Counted from the stretch's first letter, positions 33,461 to 42,415 are shown. The stretch is DNA of 64,000 nucleotides from Bradyrhizobium roseum (GCF_030413175.1 NZ_CP129212.1:4030001-4094000); one strand, 5' to 3'. Numbers and translations are program-made. The notes: a model not told the origin generated them from the letters alone.

Positions 33461-34381
33461 TTATCTCTGCCGCTGCGCCAGATAGAATCCGAACAGCACC
33501 GTCGCGAGCCCCGCCGCCTGCAGCGCAGTTGGCGTCTCGCCGAGCAGCAACCATCCACTGAGAATCGTCAGCGCCGGCACGGTCGCGGGAAACACCGCGG
33601 CGCGGGCGACGCCAATCGTTTGAATCGAGAACGCGAACAGATAAAGCGCTGCAGGGCCGGCCAGGATTCCCTGCGCCAGTGCCTGCAGTCCATTTTCCCA
33701 CCAGCCAAGCGCCGTCACGCGCGCGAAGCCGACAAACATCGCATACAGCGGCAGCAGTGCGAGCGACAGCACGCTGATCACGGTCGCCGCCGAGAATGCG
33801 TTGACACGCCAGTGCCGCAGCAGCGTGCCGAATACCGCGAACATCAACCCGGTTGCAACAAAGAGCAGATCACCGAGCACGCCATGCGCGCCGATATGGC
33901 CGATCGACTCCACGCCGATCACCACGAGCCCGCCGACGATGACGATCGCGCCCGCGACGCGCGAGGGCGGTACCCGCTCGCGCAAGAACAGCGCGGCCAG
34001 CAGCAATCCGCCGAGCGTCGCGCTCGACGGCTGGATCACGCTGCCATGGCCGAGCGGCACGAACAGAAAGCCGGTATAGCTGATGAGCGACATCACCGGC
34101 CCGCCCAGCACCATCAGCACCAGGCCGCGGCCCCAGCCGATGCCGCCGAGATCGCCGATGCCCGCGCGCAGCACCAGCGGCAGGAACGCAACGCCCGACC
34201 ACAGAAATCGGTGCATCAGCAGATCGGGCGGCGTGAACCCGATCTTCAACCCGTGCCGCGTCGCCACAAAACCGAGCGCCCAGCACAATGCCGCGCCGGC
34301 GCCGCACGCCATCCCGACCAGCGCCGCCTTCGCTTGCAATTGTCGCGCCGAGATCTTACCGCCACCATCCGGCTCGTTCAT
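33461..34381 (-). CDS. DMT superfamily (EamA) transporter
   Basis: A 306-aa, ten-helix transporter with two EamA repeats: first helix ALCWALGFVATRHGLKIGF, the middle PVMSLISYTGFLFVPLGHGS, the second repeat starting at LLFVATGLMFAVFGTLL. The ATG at 34381 (MNEPDGG) is preferred over a TTG 36 nt upstream. It is only distantly related to the two paralogous EamA genes at 2.4 and 14.7 kb. It is separate in context from gapR, with a palindromic repeat in between. Confidence 0.9.
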   Translation of the reverse strand: MNEPDGGGKISARQLQAKAALVGMACGAGAALCWALGFVATRHGLKIGFTPPDLLMHRFLWSGVAFLPLVLRAGIGDLGGIGWGRGLVLMVLGGPVMSLISYTGFLFVPLGHGSVIQPSSATLGGLLLAALFLRERVPPSRVAGAIVIVGGLVVIGVESIGHIGAHGVLGDLLFVATGLMFAVFGTLLRHWRVNAFSAATVISVLSLALLPLYAMFVGFARVTALGWWENGLQALAQGILAGPAALYLFAFSIQTIGVARAAVFPATVPALTILSGWLLLGETPTALQAAGLATVLFGFYLAQRQR

Positions 34382-34474
34382 CGCGGGCGGCTTAACGCGC
34401 CCCGCAGACGCGTTCAACCCACGCGGCTGCAGGTCTGGCGAGCGCGGTGGCCTGCCAACGCCATCACTGGCCCT

Positions 34475-34501
34475 TCATGGCCGGGACGAGCCCGGCCATG
34501 A
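34475..34501. repeat. Short palindromic repeat, TCATGGCCGGG family
   Basis: TCATGGCCGGG and CCCGGCCATGA flank ACGAG, a third intergenic hairpin type common in this genus. It lies between the EamA gene and gapR. Confidence 0.8.
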
Positions 34502-34528
34502 CGTAGGTGGCCCGTAGCTGGACTTAGC

Positions 34529-34798
34529 TCAGGCCGCCTTCGCGACCTTCTCCTCCGACGCGCTTTCCATCGCGCGCATGTAGAGATCGAGCAGGCTCTC
34601 ATGCTCGTCGCGCTCGTCCTGGTCCTGCTTGCGCAGCTTGATGATCTCCTTGAGGATCTTCACATCAAACCCTTCGCCCTTGGCCTCCGCGAACACTTCC
34701 TTCTTCTGCTCGTTCAGCTCGGCCAGCTCGCCGTCGATGTTCTCGACCCGCTCGACGAAAGAACGGATCTTGCCGCCGGGAATGGTGACGTCAGACAT
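34529..34798 (-). CDS. gapR: GapR-family (DUF2312) DNA-binding protein
   Basis: An 89-aa helical protein, the same length as Caulobacter GapR. It reads IRSFVERVENIDGELAELNE, then KKEVFAEAKGEGFDVKILKE and IIKLRKQDQDERDEHESLLD, the signature long coiled-coil helix and Lys/Arg patch of DUF2312. GapR forms a clamp around overtwisted DNA ahead of replication and transcription forks and helps topoisomerases; it is nearly universal in alphaproteobacteria and essential or important in several. It stands alone, divergent from pdxY, with an AT-rich 110-nt promoter gap. Confidence 0.93.
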   Translation of the reverse strand: MSDVTIPGGKIRSFVERVENIDGELAELNEQKKEVFAEAKGEGFDVKILKEIIKLRKQDQDERDEHESLLDLYMRAMESASEEKVAKAA

Positions 34799-34908
34799 GG
34801 TGCCTCCCTGTTGAATGAGGTTGTGAAAATGCCCGCAAACAAATAACCAATGTGTTAACCTCGGCGGGTTCCCGCTCCGGGAAAAATAGTTAATCCAAAA
34901 GTCTGATC

Positions 34909-35757
34909 ATGAACGTGATTTCGATCCAGTCGCAGGTCGCCTTCGGCCATGTCGGCAACAGCGCCGCGGTGTTTCCGATGCAGATGCACGGCATCGACGT
35001 GGTCGCCGTGCCGACCACGCTGCTGAGCAACCGGCCGGGCTATCCGACGATCCGCGGCCGCGCGGTCGAGGCGGAACTGCTGGCCGATCTCCTGCTCGGG
35101 ATCGAGGAGCGCGGCGCAATCGATGCCGCGCAGATGATCGTGACCGGCTATCTCGGCTCGGCCGCAAACGCCACGGTCGTCGCGGATTTCGTTGCGCGCG
35201 CCAAGGCGAGAAATTCGTCGCTACTGTACTGCTGCGATCCCGTGATCGGCGATCGCGATCGCGGCCTGTTCGTCCACGCCGATATTCCGCCGCTGGTGCG
35301 CGATCTGCTGTGTCCGCTTGCCGACATCGTCACGCCCAATCATTTCGAGTTCGAATGGCTCAGCGGCGCGAAGGCGGCCACGATCGATCAACTCATCAAG
35401 GCTGCGCGGGCGTTCATGGCACGCGGCACCGTCGTCGTCACCAGCGCCGAACTGGCCGATACGCCCGGCGGCGAGATCGAGAGCGTCGCCATCGAGCGCG
35501 CTAACGCCTGGCGCGTGCGCACCCCAAAGCTGCCGATCAGCCCGAACGGCACCGGCGATTTGTTCGCAGCACTGCTCGCCGCGGCACGTGTCGGCGGCTC
35601 GAGCACACCAGATGCGCTGAGCCACGCGGCCTCCGCGATCTTTGCCGTTCTGGAAAATACCGTGGCCCGTGGCACGGAAGAGATGCGTATCGTCGAAAGC
35701 GCGGCGCAGCTCGTCCACCCCGAGCGGACCTTCGAATGTATCGCCATTACCTTGTAG
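34909..35757 (+). CDS. pdxY: Pyridoxal kinase
   Basis: A 282-aa PfkB/ribokinase-fold vitamin B6 kinase that phosphorylates pyridoxal in the salvage route to PLP. Signatures are IQSQVAFGHVGNSAAVFPMQ (the pyridoxal-kinase opening), the LSNRPGYPTIRG segment, YCCDPVIGDRDRGLFV, PNHFEFEWLSG and the anion-hole motif SPNGTGDLFAALLAA with the catalytic Asp in GTGD. It begins a plus-strand run with hisC and panE-like genes, 24 nt before hisC. PLP is the cofactor of HisC, which gives the pairing some sense. Confidence 0.93.
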   Translation: MNVISIQSQVAFGHVGNSAAVFPMQMHGIDVVAVPTTLLSNRPGYPTIRGRAVEAELLADLLLGIEERGAIDAAQMIVTGYLGSAANATVVADFVARAKARNSSLLYCCDPVIGDRDRGLFVHADIPPLVRDLLCPLADIVTPNHFEFEWLSGAKAATIDQLIKAARAFMARGTVVVTSAELADTPGGEIESVAIERANAWRVRTPKLPISPNGTGDLFAALLAAARVGGSSTPDALSHAASAIFAVLENTVARGTEEMRIVESAAQLVHPERTFECIAITL

Positions 35758-35781
35758 CCCGGACGAGCGCAGGAGAGACAA

Positions 35782-36849
35782 ATGAGCCGCTTCTGGAGCC
35801 GCCTGACGCACGAACTCAAGCCTTATGTGCCGGGTGAACAGCCGCGCATCGCCGAGCTTGTGAAACTCAACACCAATGAAAGCCCGTTCGGACCCTCGCC
35901 GCGCGCGCTCGAAGCCATCAGCGCCGAGGCGGCCGATTCGCTGCGCCTCTATCCGGATCCGCAGGCGTCAGCCTTGCGCGCCGCCTTGGCCACCTATCAC
36001 AGGGTGCGCCCCGAGCAGGTGTTCGTCGGCAACGGCTCGGACGAGGTGCTGGCGCACAGCTTCAACGCGCTGCTGAAGCATGACGCGCCGCTGCTGTTTC
36101 CCGATATCACCTATAGTTTCTACCCGGTCTATTGCCGCCTGTTCGGCATCGCGCATGAAGCCGTGCCGCTCGATCGGACCATGCGGATACAAGTCTCAGA
36201 TTATCGCCGGTCGGCCGGCGCGATCATCATCCCCAATCCGAACGCGCCGACCGGCGTTGCGCTCTCACGGGCCGAAATCGCCAAGCTGCTCGAGGATCAT
36301 CCCGATGCGCCAGTCGTGATCGACGAGGCTTATGTCGATTTCGGCGCCCAGACCGCGATCCCGCTGGTCGCCACCCACAAAAATCTTCTTGTGGTTCAGA
36401 CCATGTCGAAGTCGCGCGCGCTGGCGGGCCTGCGGGTCGGCTACGCAATCGGCGATGCCGACCTGATCGAGGCTCTCACCCGCGTGAAAGACAGTTTCAA
36501 CTCCTATCCGTTGGGCCGCCCCGCCCAGGCCGGCGCGATCGCCTCGATCGAGGACGAATCGTATTTCCAGCAAAGCCGGGCGCGCGTGATCGAAGCGCGA
36601 GAGGGACTGACGCGAGGTTTGAGCGGACTCGGCTTTGACGTGCTGCCCTCTTCCGCCAACTTCGTCTTCGCCCGACATGCCGCGCATGAGGGCGCGGCAC
36701 TTGCCGCCGCGCTGCGCCAGCGTGCGGTGATCGTCCGTCATTTTGCCGTTCCGCGTATCGCCGATTACCTGCGGATCACGGTCGGCACCGATGCGCAGAC
36801 CGAGCGGCTGTTGTCGGCGCTGTCGGAAATACTCGGTAGCAACACGTAG
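35782..36849 (+). CDS. hisC: Histidinol-phosphate aminotransferase
   Basis: A 355-aa fold-type I PLP enzyme that converts imidazole-acetol phosphate to histidinol phosphate. It opens with [35 protein letters not shown], the hallmark N-terminus; [12 protein letters not shown] is in the phosphate-binding region; [15 protein letters not shown] and DEAYVDFG hold the Asn and Asp ring contacts; [15 protein letters not shown] carries the Schiff-base Lys. AGGAGA precedes the ATG. Alphaproteobacteria often have more than one hisC-like gene, so it may be a second, broader aminotransferase. Confidence 0.9.
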   Translation: MSRFWSRLTHELKPYVPGEQPRIAELVKLNTNESPFGPSPRALEAISAEAADSLRLYPDPQASALRAALATYHRVRPEQVFVGNGSDEVLAHSFNALLKHDAPLLFPDITYSFYPVYCRLFGIAHEAVPLDRTMRIQVSDYRRSAGAIIIPNPNAPTGVALSRAEIAKLLEDHPDAPVVIDEAYVDFGAQTAIPLVATHKNLLVVQTMSKSRALAGLRVGYAIGDADLIEALTRVKDSFNSYPLGRPAQAGAIASIEDESYFQQSRARVIEAREGLTRGLSGLGFDVLPSSANFVFARHAAHEGAALAAALRQRAVIVRHFAVPRIADYLRITVGTDAQTERLLSALSEILGSNT

Positions 36850-36859
36850 GAGAGAACCG

Positions 36860-37762
36860 ATGCAAGTCGCAGTCATCGGCGCCGGGGCCGTCGGATGTTA
36901 TTATGGGGGGCTGCTGCTGCGTGCCGGGCATGACGTGACGTTCGTCGGCCGGCCCGTGCATGTCGACGCGATTAACACCAACGGCCTGCTGCTGGATCTC
37001 AAGACGTTCAAAGGTCATCTCCCCGCCAGGGCCGCGATCGATACGACCTCGCTGGACTCTCCAGATCTGGTATTGGTGTGCGTGAAATCGGCCGACACCG
37101 AGCAAGCCGGCCGCGCGCTCGCTGGACGCCTGCGGCCGGATGCATCCGTGCTCAGCCTGCAGAACGGCGTCGACAATGCGCAGCGTCTTTCGGCCGTCAT
37201 CGGCCAGGCCGTCATTCCCGCCGTCGTTTATGTCGGCAGCGAGATGGCCGGGCCCGGCCACATCCGGCATCATGGCGGCGGCGACCTCGCCATCGGCCGC
37301 TCTCTTGCGAGCGAAGCACTGGCGCAGGCGCTTGAAGCCGCCGGCGTCCACACCACGATATCGCACGATATCGAGGTGACGCTATGGAGCAAGCTCGTGA
37401 TCAATTGCGCATTCAACGCGCTGTCCGCGGTTGCGGATATTTCCTACGGGCCGATGCTCGAAGTGGACGGCGCCAAGGATGTCGTTACGCGCGCCGTGCA
37501 GGAAGGGATCGCCGTTGCCCGCGCGAGCGGTGTATCGCTGCCCGACGATCTGCTCGCCAATATCCTGAACATCCCGAACATGATGCCGCGGCAGAAGTCG
37601 TCCACCGCGCAGGATCTCGCGCGCGGAAAACCCAGCGAGATCGACTTTCTCAACGGCCATGTGGTGCGCAAGGGCGCCGAGCTCGGCATTCCCACCCCCA
37701 CCAATCACGCCCTGCAGGTGATGGTGAAACTGGCCGAACGGAGCAAGGCGCTGCCTGCGTGA
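36860..37762 (+). CDS. panE: 2-dehydropantoate 2-reductase (ketopantoate reductase)
   Basis: A 300-aa NADPH enzyme of the ApbA/PanE family. The Rossmann loop is VAVIGAGAVGCYYGGLLLRA, the Lys of the catalytic pair is in VCVKSADT, QNGVDN lies in the active-site region, and the C-terminal half has WSKLVINCAFNALSAVADI with the second Lys/Asn and MPRQKSSTAQDLARGKPSEI with the last Glu. These are the residues needed for reducing ketopantoate to pantoate in pantothenate synthesis. It begins 10 nt after hisC and is co-transcribed. It is closer to true PanE than the protein at 13464. Confidence 0.88.
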   Translation: MQVAVIGAGAVGCYYGGLLLRAGHDVTFVGRPVHVDAINTNGLLLDLKTFKGHLPARAAIDTTSLDSPDLVLVCVKSADTEQAGRALAGRLRPDASVLSLQNGVDNAQRLSAVIGQAVIPAVVYVGSEMAGPGHIRHHGGGDLAIGRSLASEALAQALEAAGVHTTISHDIEVTLWSKLVINCAFNALSAVADISYGPMLEVDGAKDVVTRAVQEGIAVARASGVSLPDDLLANILNIPNMMPRQKSSTAQDLARGKPSEIDFLNGHVVRKGAELGIPTPTNHALQVMVKLAERSKALPA

Positions 37763-37775
37763 ACAGTCCAGTCGC

Positions 37776-37958
37776 TTAAGCGACCAGCCGCTTTTCGAGA
37801 ATTTTCCGGAAATCGGTGGCCAAGCTGCCATAGTAGCCGGCCAGCACTTCGTAAAACGATTGCTCGGCCTTGTCGGTTGCTTCCCGCGCCTGCCGCTCGC
37901 AGCGCGAGGCCTTGGTTTCGTACTTTTCCACCTTGGTCTTGAGCTCAGCCACCACCAT
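37776..37958 (-). CDS. 60-aa helical protein
   Basis: A short Lys/Glu-rich protein with heptad-like spacing (MVVAELKTKVEKYETKASRC, then EQSFYEVLAGYYGSLATDFR). GGAG lies before the ATG at 37958; the longer frame upstream is not supported. It is probably a small coiled-coil protein of the kind conserved in Bradyrhizobium without assigned function. It is convergent with panE. Confidence 0.6.
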   Translation of the reverse strand: MVVAELKTKVEKYETKASRCERQAREATDKAEQSFYEVLAGYYGSLATDFRKILEKRLVA

Positions 37959-38072
37959 CTTCGTTACTCCCCGCCACGCACACGCCCAAGATGCTAGGCC
38001 GTGAAAGGTCGAAAAGATGGCAGGCTTGCGGAAATTTCGCAGCAAGCCAGTGGGCAAGCCGTGAGTGTTGCT

Positions 38073-38429
38073 TTAGCGCACCGGCACCGGCGCTGGCGGT
38101 CGCAACAGGCGCGACCGCGAAGCCCCTGTCTTGGCAGCGGATTTCGTCGAGACACGCTTTCCGCTGTCGACCGATTCCAGATAGGAGGTCAGCGCCCAGG
38201 ACGAGCTCGAACCGCTGGAATAGTGTTGTTGCAGAAACAGATAGAGCGTGAGGTGAAAGCGTCCTTTCGAAAGCCCGCGCGGGCTGCGATGGCAGGACGC
38301 GCAGCTTTCGGCAAACAATTTTGTCGCCGGCTTGCCTCGATCAAGGTTCTGCGCCAGGGCCACCGATCCGCCGAGCGCGGCCGTGACCGCGAGAACCAGC
38401 AGACCGCATCGCATTTTCAAGGGCAACAT
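38073..38429 (-). CDS. c-type cytochrome-like exported protein with a single CxxCH
   Basis: A 118-aa protein. The signal peptide (about 1-26, ending ALAQ) is followed by LFAESCASCHRSPRGLSKGR, a c-type heme attachment site, then FHLTLYLFLQQHYSSGSSSS and a basic tail with Lys/Arg/Pro. No clear distal methionine is present, so it may be bis-His or His-Lys ligated or have another fold. It starts within 160 nt of the end of the FMN reductase gene upstream on the same strand. The function is unknown. Confidence 0.65.
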   Translation of the reverse strand: MLPLKMRCGLLVLAVTAALGGSVALAQNLDRGKPATKLFAESCASCHRSPRGLSKGRFHLTLYLFLQQHYSSGSSSSWALTSYLESVDSGKRVSTKSAAKTGASRSRLLRPPAPVPVR

Positions 38430-38583
38430 TGATTTTTCCGTACGGACGGGCCGTTTGTGACAGCTGGAAAATGGCAAGTGCACGCAATCTGCTGTCGGGG
38501 CATGGCGAAAACTGGGAGTGCTTTTGCCATTATTGCGTTGCAAACGCGGCAACGAACCGTTCGCGGCGACGGTTCGTGCGTGC

Positions 38584-39174
38584 TCAATATGGCGGCTTCT
38601 TCCTCTCCCGCTGCGCGCTCGCCGCTTCCATCCACCATGAAAGATCGTCGGCAAAGCGCGGGAATGCATGCGACAATGCCTTGCCGCCCTCGCCCGTCGG
38701 CTTGCCGTCCTCGTTCAATGTCTGCGCGATCGGCCCGACGGCGATCGTGCTTGAGATCACCACCATGCCCATTTCCGAAAGCGTGCCGTGCCACGCGAGC
38801 GCTGCGCGCGCCCCCGAGAAGCGACCGGCGGAATAGCTCGCGATCGCGGCCGGGCGCCAGAACCATTCCTCCAGAAAATGATCCGTGAGATTTTTCAGCC
38901 CCGGCTGGATGCCCCAATTATATTCGCCGGTGACGAACACAAAGCCGTCGGCGCTACGGATCTTTTCGGCGAGTTGTTCGAGCGCGGCCGGCGCGCCGCC
39001 TTTCGGATGTTCCTTGTACATCCGGTCGAGCATCGGCAGGCCGATCGCCTTGGCGTCAATCAGTTCGGCGTCGTCGCCACGCGCGGCAAATCCCTCGATG
39101 ATGAAGTTCGCGAGCCGGATGCCCATACGGTCGGAACGGTAGGAGCCGTAGAGAACGAGAATTCGATTTCCCAT
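38584..39174 (-). CDS. NADPH-dependent FMN reductase family protein
   Basis: A 196-aa flavodoxin-like flavoprotein. The FMN phosphate loop is VLYGSYRSDRMGIRLANFII; the middle contains GFVFVTGEYNWGIQPGLKNL, the signature that contacts the isoalloxazine ring; SGARAALAWHGTLSEMGMV follows. Enzymes of this group use NAD(P)H to reduce flavin, quinones, azo dyes or chromate, often as protection against redox cycling. It is alone with its own promoter region. Confidence 0.9.
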   Translation of the reverse strand: MGNRILVLYGSYRSDRMGIRLANFIIEGFAARGDDAELIDAKAIGLPMLDRMYKEHPKGGAPAALEQLAEKIRSADGFVFVTGEYNWGIQPGLKNLTDHFLEEWFWRPAAIASYSAGRFSGARAALAWHGTLSEMGMVVISSTIAVGPIAQTLNEDGKPTGEGGKALSHAFPRFADDLSWWMEAASAQRERKKPPY

Positions 39175-39317
39175 GAAGCCTTCCCCTCAAGATCCTGCCC
39201 CTTAAAATAGTGGAGGATGCAGTCGAACCACGCGGCCCCTCGCCGTGCAAGGCCCCATGCCTGCATGGAATGACCATCGAATGCCGCTCTCGCGCGCAAC
39301 ACGAAACGCCAACAAAA

Positions 39318-39337
39318 AAGCGGCCTTGCGGCCGCTT
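39318..39337 (-). terminator. Rho-independent terminator
   Basis: AAGCGGCC/GGCCGCTT with a TTGC loop (8-bp perfect stem). On the minus strand it is followed by TTTTTTG. It lies 25 nt after the exported Tyr/Gly-rich gene. Confidence 0.85.
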
Positions 39338-39362
39338 CCTCGCAGTTGCGCTTCCGGACCAA

Positions 39363-39680
39363 TCAATAAGGCCCTTCGTAGTAGCCGTAGGAATCGTAAT
39401 ACGGCGCGCCGGCGATGGCAGCCGCCGTTCCCGCAACAATGCCCGCCGCGACGCCGGCAGCATTCGGCCCGTAATAGGCGCGCGGCCCGTAGCCGCCATG
39501 GTAGTAGCTGTGGTCATGGCGGCTCGGCGTACGCACGCCATACCCGCCACGCAGGTAGTTCGAGTTCGGGTAGTAGAACCCGATCATCCCGGGCTCCTGG
39601 GTAGCTTCCTGCGACGTCGCAGGCGTCGCCAGCGCTGTCGCGATAATCGCGGCCGCGCCAAGCAGGGTCCATTTCGTCAT
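39363..39680 (-). CDS. Small exported Tyr/Gly-rich protein
   Basis: A 105-aa protein. GGAGG is 7 nt before the ATG at 39680. A signal peptide (about 1-23) precedes a Tyr/Gly/His-rich body (YYPNSNYLRGGYGVRTPSRH) and a hydrophobic Gly/Ala helix (NAAGVAAGIVAGTAAAIAGA) near the C-terminus that could insert in or pack against the outer membrane. A common rhizobial envelope type of unknown role. Confidence 0.65.
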   Translation of the reverse strand: MTKWTLLGAAAIIATALATPATSQEATQEPGMIGFYYPNSNYLRGGYGVRTPSRHDHSYYHGGYGPRAYYGPNAAGVAAGIVAGTAAAIAGAPYYDSYGYYEGPY

Positions 39681-39787
39681 CGTCCGTCCTCCATGCAAAT
39701 ATGAGGACGAACGGACAAGATGAGTTGCTGGTTCCCGAACCCGATGTCACGGCGCCGTGAATTCCCAGCACTTGCGACAAGAGAAAA

Positions 39788-39813
39788 GGCCGGCGGGCAT
39801 TACGCCGCCGGCC
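39788..39813 (-). terminator. Terminator-like hairpin with no assigned gene
   Basis: A perfect nine-bp stem GGCCGGCGG/CCGCCGGCC with an 8-nt loop; on the minus strand a TTTTCTC tail follows. No minus-strand gene ends here. The first frame upstream on that strand is only nine codons long, so the transcript, if any, would be short or non-coding. Confidence 0.5.
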
Positions 39814-39994
39814 TCTCTTGCAACTGCCGGCTCAGAAGGTCCGGTTCCGCTGCGATTCCATGCCTAAAAGTTCACCATCGCACCCTTAAGAAAATCCTAA
39901 CGATCGACTGTGAGATGCATCACGGAGAGGCAGAACCTTCTGCGATTAGCTTCGTACCCATAGGAGCAGCTCGCTTTGAGCGCAGGAGGCCGAA

Positions 39995-40228
39995 ATGACC
40001 CAGGTTTATTTCCACTGCTCGAACTCCCGCGAAGTCCGCATCGATCGGTCCGGTGAATCGGTGAGCGATCTCGCAGAAGCGCGCGACCGCGCAGCCGGCC
40101 TCGTCCGGTCGCTGATCATGGGACGCGACGCGGAAGACTGGCGCGACTGGGTCGTTCATGTCAGCGACGATTTCGACGACGAGATCTTCGTTCTGCCGTT
40201 CGCCTTCGTCCTCGGCAAACCGCACTGA
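39995..40228 (+). CDS. DUF6894-type small protein, cassette copy 1
   Basis: A 77-aa protein. It opens with a strand (VYFHCSNSREVRIDRSGE), has a helix (LAEARDRAAGLVRSLIMGRD), then the conserved EDWRDWVVHVSDDFDDEIFV and a C-terminal FAFVLGKPH. These are the landmarks of the DUF6894 family of rhizobial small proteins. CAGGAGG precedes the ATG. It is followed after 11 nt by a 59-aa protein; the pair occurs again at 42173. No function is known. Confidence 0.8.
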   Translation: MTQVYFHCSNSREVRIDRSGESVSDLAEARDRAAGLVRSLIMGRDAEDWRDWVVHVSDDFDDEIFVLPFAFVLGKPH

Positions 40229-40239
40229 GAGAGACGTCC

Positions 40240-40419
40240 ATGCTGCCGGTGCGCCCTTTCATGCTGCGGCTTCGTCGCCTCGATGCCATCCTGGCGCGCT
40301 TTCAGCGCCTGATCGAGCGTGCCTTCGACCCCTATCGTCCCGAGCGCCATTACATGCGCGGCCCCGGCCCGAAATGGCACGCCAGACATCGCGCCGGCGT
40401 CGCTGGCGTGGCCCTGTAG
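40240..40419 (+). CDS. 59-aa basic protein with DPYRPE...HYMRGPGPKW signature, cassette copy 1
   Basis: A small, strongly basic protein starting MLPVRPFMLRLRRLDAILAR and containing a predicted helix (FQRLIERAFD), then DPYRPERHYMRGPGPKWHAR. GAGAGAG lies before the ATG, 11 nt after the DUF6894 stop. The sequence from DPYRPE to PGPKW is nearly identical in the second copy at 42416, while the N-terminal halves differ a great deal. No family is recognised. Confidence 0.75.
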   Translation: MLPVRPFMLRLRRLDAILARFQRLIERAFDPYRPERHYMRGPGPKWHARHRAGVAGVAL

Positions 40420-40665
40420 CGCCAATCACGCCTGCGCGGGCTCGCCCCACCCCACCGCAAAGAACGCGTTCCTGGCTCGCCATTCCCTTCGTAGGTTCCG
40501 CCGCCGGAACCCAGAGCCGCAACCTCTTCACGAGATCGCCTTGCTTTGGTCAAACCTCGCTGGCCGTGTGGCGGCTTGGACAAGGCTTTCGCGCCGAATT
40601 TGAAGCCGCGAAGCATGCTCGCCGCCCCGATGCGGGGTGACATTGGACTGAGCAAGGGACCGCCA

Positions 40666-41682
40666 ATGCAATCGACGCCGATGAAAGATACCGATCGACC
40701 GGACGTGCTCGCGATCGAAACACTGCTCGCCGCGCATGCCGAGAAGTCCCCTCCGCCGGCGCACGATCCGCCCAGCACATCAGCCGCGCCGCATGTGCAT
40801 GTCGCGCCGCCGATATCGGTAGCCGCATCCATTCCGCCAGTCGAACCGCCGCTCGGTGCGCCGGACACACGCGATATTCCGGTCGGGAATGGGCGATCGA
40901 GCGAGATCAAGATCGACGCTCTCAAGCCTCCCGCCGCGCAGCCGACATCGAAATGGGGCAAGCGCTTGGCGATAGCGGCGCTCGCGCTGTTCGGCGCCAC
41001 GGCAGCCGCCGCCTACCAGCAATACAGCGATCAGGCGAAGGCCATGGCCGCCGAGTGGACCCCGCCCTTCGTACTGGCGGCCCTGCATTCGTCGGCCGCC
41101 CCCGCCGCAGAGCAGTCGAACGCTTCGGCCGTTCAGGCCAACGCTGCAGAAAGAGTACCCGCGCAACAGCCGGCGGCAGCCGCCGCCGCAGATCAATCCG
41201 CCCCCGCCGTCATCACCGCCACGACCCCAGCCGCGGAGCCGAACCAGTTGCAATCGATGGCGCAGGATCTCGCCGCGATGGGCCAGCAGGTCGAGGAATT
41301 GAAAGCCACCATCGCACAACTCAAGGCGAGCCAGACACAGATGGCGCGCGAACTTGCCAAGGCTTCGGATACAAAGGCTTCGGAGGCAAAGGCTTCGGAG
41401 GCAAAGGCGGCTGAAACCAGGCCCGTGGAGCCGACCGTTCGACCGAAAATTTCGGCGCTGACGGCGCCGCCTGCGCAGCGCCCCGCATCCCCGCCGCCCG
41501 TGCGCAAGCCCAAACCAGTCGTTTCCACCTATTCGCCGGCCTACGCGCCCGCGCCGGTGGCCGCCGCGCCTATCGCACCGCCACCGCCTCAGGCAGCAGC
41601 GGCATTGCCGCCGCCTCCGCCCGCACAAGCGATGGCCGATGACGGACAGCCGGTGGTGCGCCCGCCGATGCCGCTGCGTTAA
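40666..41682 (+). CDS. Single-span membrane protein with coiled coil and Pro/Ala-rich tail
   Basis: A 338-aa protein. The cytoplasmic N-terminus (about 100 residues) is Pro/Ala/His-rich, a membrane helix is near 103-120 (LAIAALALFGATAAAAYQQY), an Ala/Gln spacer follows, then a short coiled coil (LQSMAQDLAAMGQQVEELKA and IAQLKASQTQMARELAKASD) with a repeated KASEA unit, and a Pro-rich tail ending in PPMPLR. It looks like an inner-membrane scaffold or TolA/TonB-like spanning protein, but I do not recognise a family. AAGGGA is the ribosome-binding site. It sits between the two copies of the DUF6894 cassette. Confidence 0.55.
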   Translation: MQSTPMKDTDRPDVLAIETLLAAHAEKSPPPAHDPPSTSAAPHVHVAPPISVAASIPPVEPPLGAPDTRDIPVGNGRSSEIKIDALKPPAAQPTSKWGKRLAIAALALFGATAAAAYQQYSDQAKAMAAEWTPPFVLAALHSSAAPAAEQSNASAVQANAAERVPAQQPAAAAAADQSAPAVITATTPAAEPNQLQSMAQDLAAMGQQVEELKATIAQLKASQTQMARELAKASDTKASEAKASEAKAAETRPVEPTVRPKISALTAPPAQRPASPPPVRKPKPVVSTYSPAYAPAPVAAAPIAPPPPQAAAALPPPPPAQAMADDGQPVVRPPMPLR

Positions 41683-41700
41683 CGGCCGTCAAGACATAGC

Positions 41701-41728
41701 CGCCGGTCACGCATGCGCGTGACCGGCG
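41701..41728. terminator. Strong hairpin between convergent genes
   Basis: CGCCGGTCACGC and GCGTGACCGGCG form a perfect 12-bp stem around ATGC between the convergent ends of the membrane protein and the small gene at 41744. It lacks a T-tract, so it is a hairpin barrier or a processed 3' end rather than a classical terminator. Confidence 0.6.
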
Positions 41729-41743
41729 CAGCTTCCGCAAAGC

Positions 41744-41929
41744 TCAGCTCTGATGCGGTCCCCGCATCATCTTCATGGCGTCCTCGACATGACGCCATTC
41801 TTTGGCTTCCTCGGTATTGCCCTTGCTCTCGCAGGCCTGCGCGTTGCGGGCCGCCTGCGCGATGGCGGTGAGGCCGTGCTGCTCCATCATCTGGCGTGCA
41901 ATCGTGTGGATCTGCATTTCCGACATCAT
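41744..41929 (-). CDS. 61-aa small helical protein
   Basis: Starts MMSEMQIHTIARQMMEQHGL, continues TAIAQAARNAQACESKGNTE and ends KMMRGPHQS, with the helical, Ala/Glu/Met-rich composition of a small DUF. GGGAGAG precedes the tandem ATG at 41929. The function is unknown. Confidence 0.65.
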   Translation of the reverse strand: MMSEMQIHTIARQMMEQHGLTAIAQAARNAQACESKGNTEEAKEWRHVEDAMKMMRGPHQS

Positions 41930-42172
41930 GTCGCTCTCCCAGGGTTCCACTGGTCCAGACCGCAGCATTTTGGATGCGGCGGCTTCGTAAAACGGCCGAA
42001 CCGAAAGCCTCGTTCCTACCGTGGACAATGATAATTTTCGAAAAATTTGCCGGCGTGCGATTCCGCGCGGCTCAGGATGCAGTCCCGTAGAATTCCGTAC
42101 GCAATCACCCCGAATATCGAGCCGACCCTGCGCCTGCTATTTCAGCGCGAATAGCAATCGAGGGAGTCGGAC

Positions 42173-42406
42173 ATGGCAAAGGTCTATTTCCATTACTCCA
42201 ATTCTGACGGCGTATGCGTCGATCAACGCGGCACCGCCGTCGGCAGCCTCTCCGAGTTGCGTGACCACGCCGCCCGCGTCGTGACATCGCTGATCCTGGG
42301 GCAAGGCCCCGAAGACTGGCGCGATTGGACGCTGCATATCAGCGACGACCTCAACAATGAGATCCTGGTCGTGCCGTTTTCATCGATGCTCGGCAAGCTG
42401 CATTGA
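42173..42406 (+). CDS. DUF6894-type small protein, cassette copy 2
   Basis: A 77-aa paralogue of the protein at 39995, the same length, with the same skeleton: VYFHYSNSDGVCVDQRGT, LSELRDHAARVVTSLILGQG, EDWRDWTLHISDDLNNEILV, SSMLGKLH. About half of the positions are identical. It is followed after 9 nt by a 51-aa partner as in copy 1. Confidence 0.8.
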   Translation: MAKVYFHYSNSDGVCVDQRGTAVGSLSELRDHAARVVTSLILGQGPEDWRDWTLHISDDLNNEILVVPFSSMLGKLH

Positions 42407-42415
42407 GAGGTCGCC

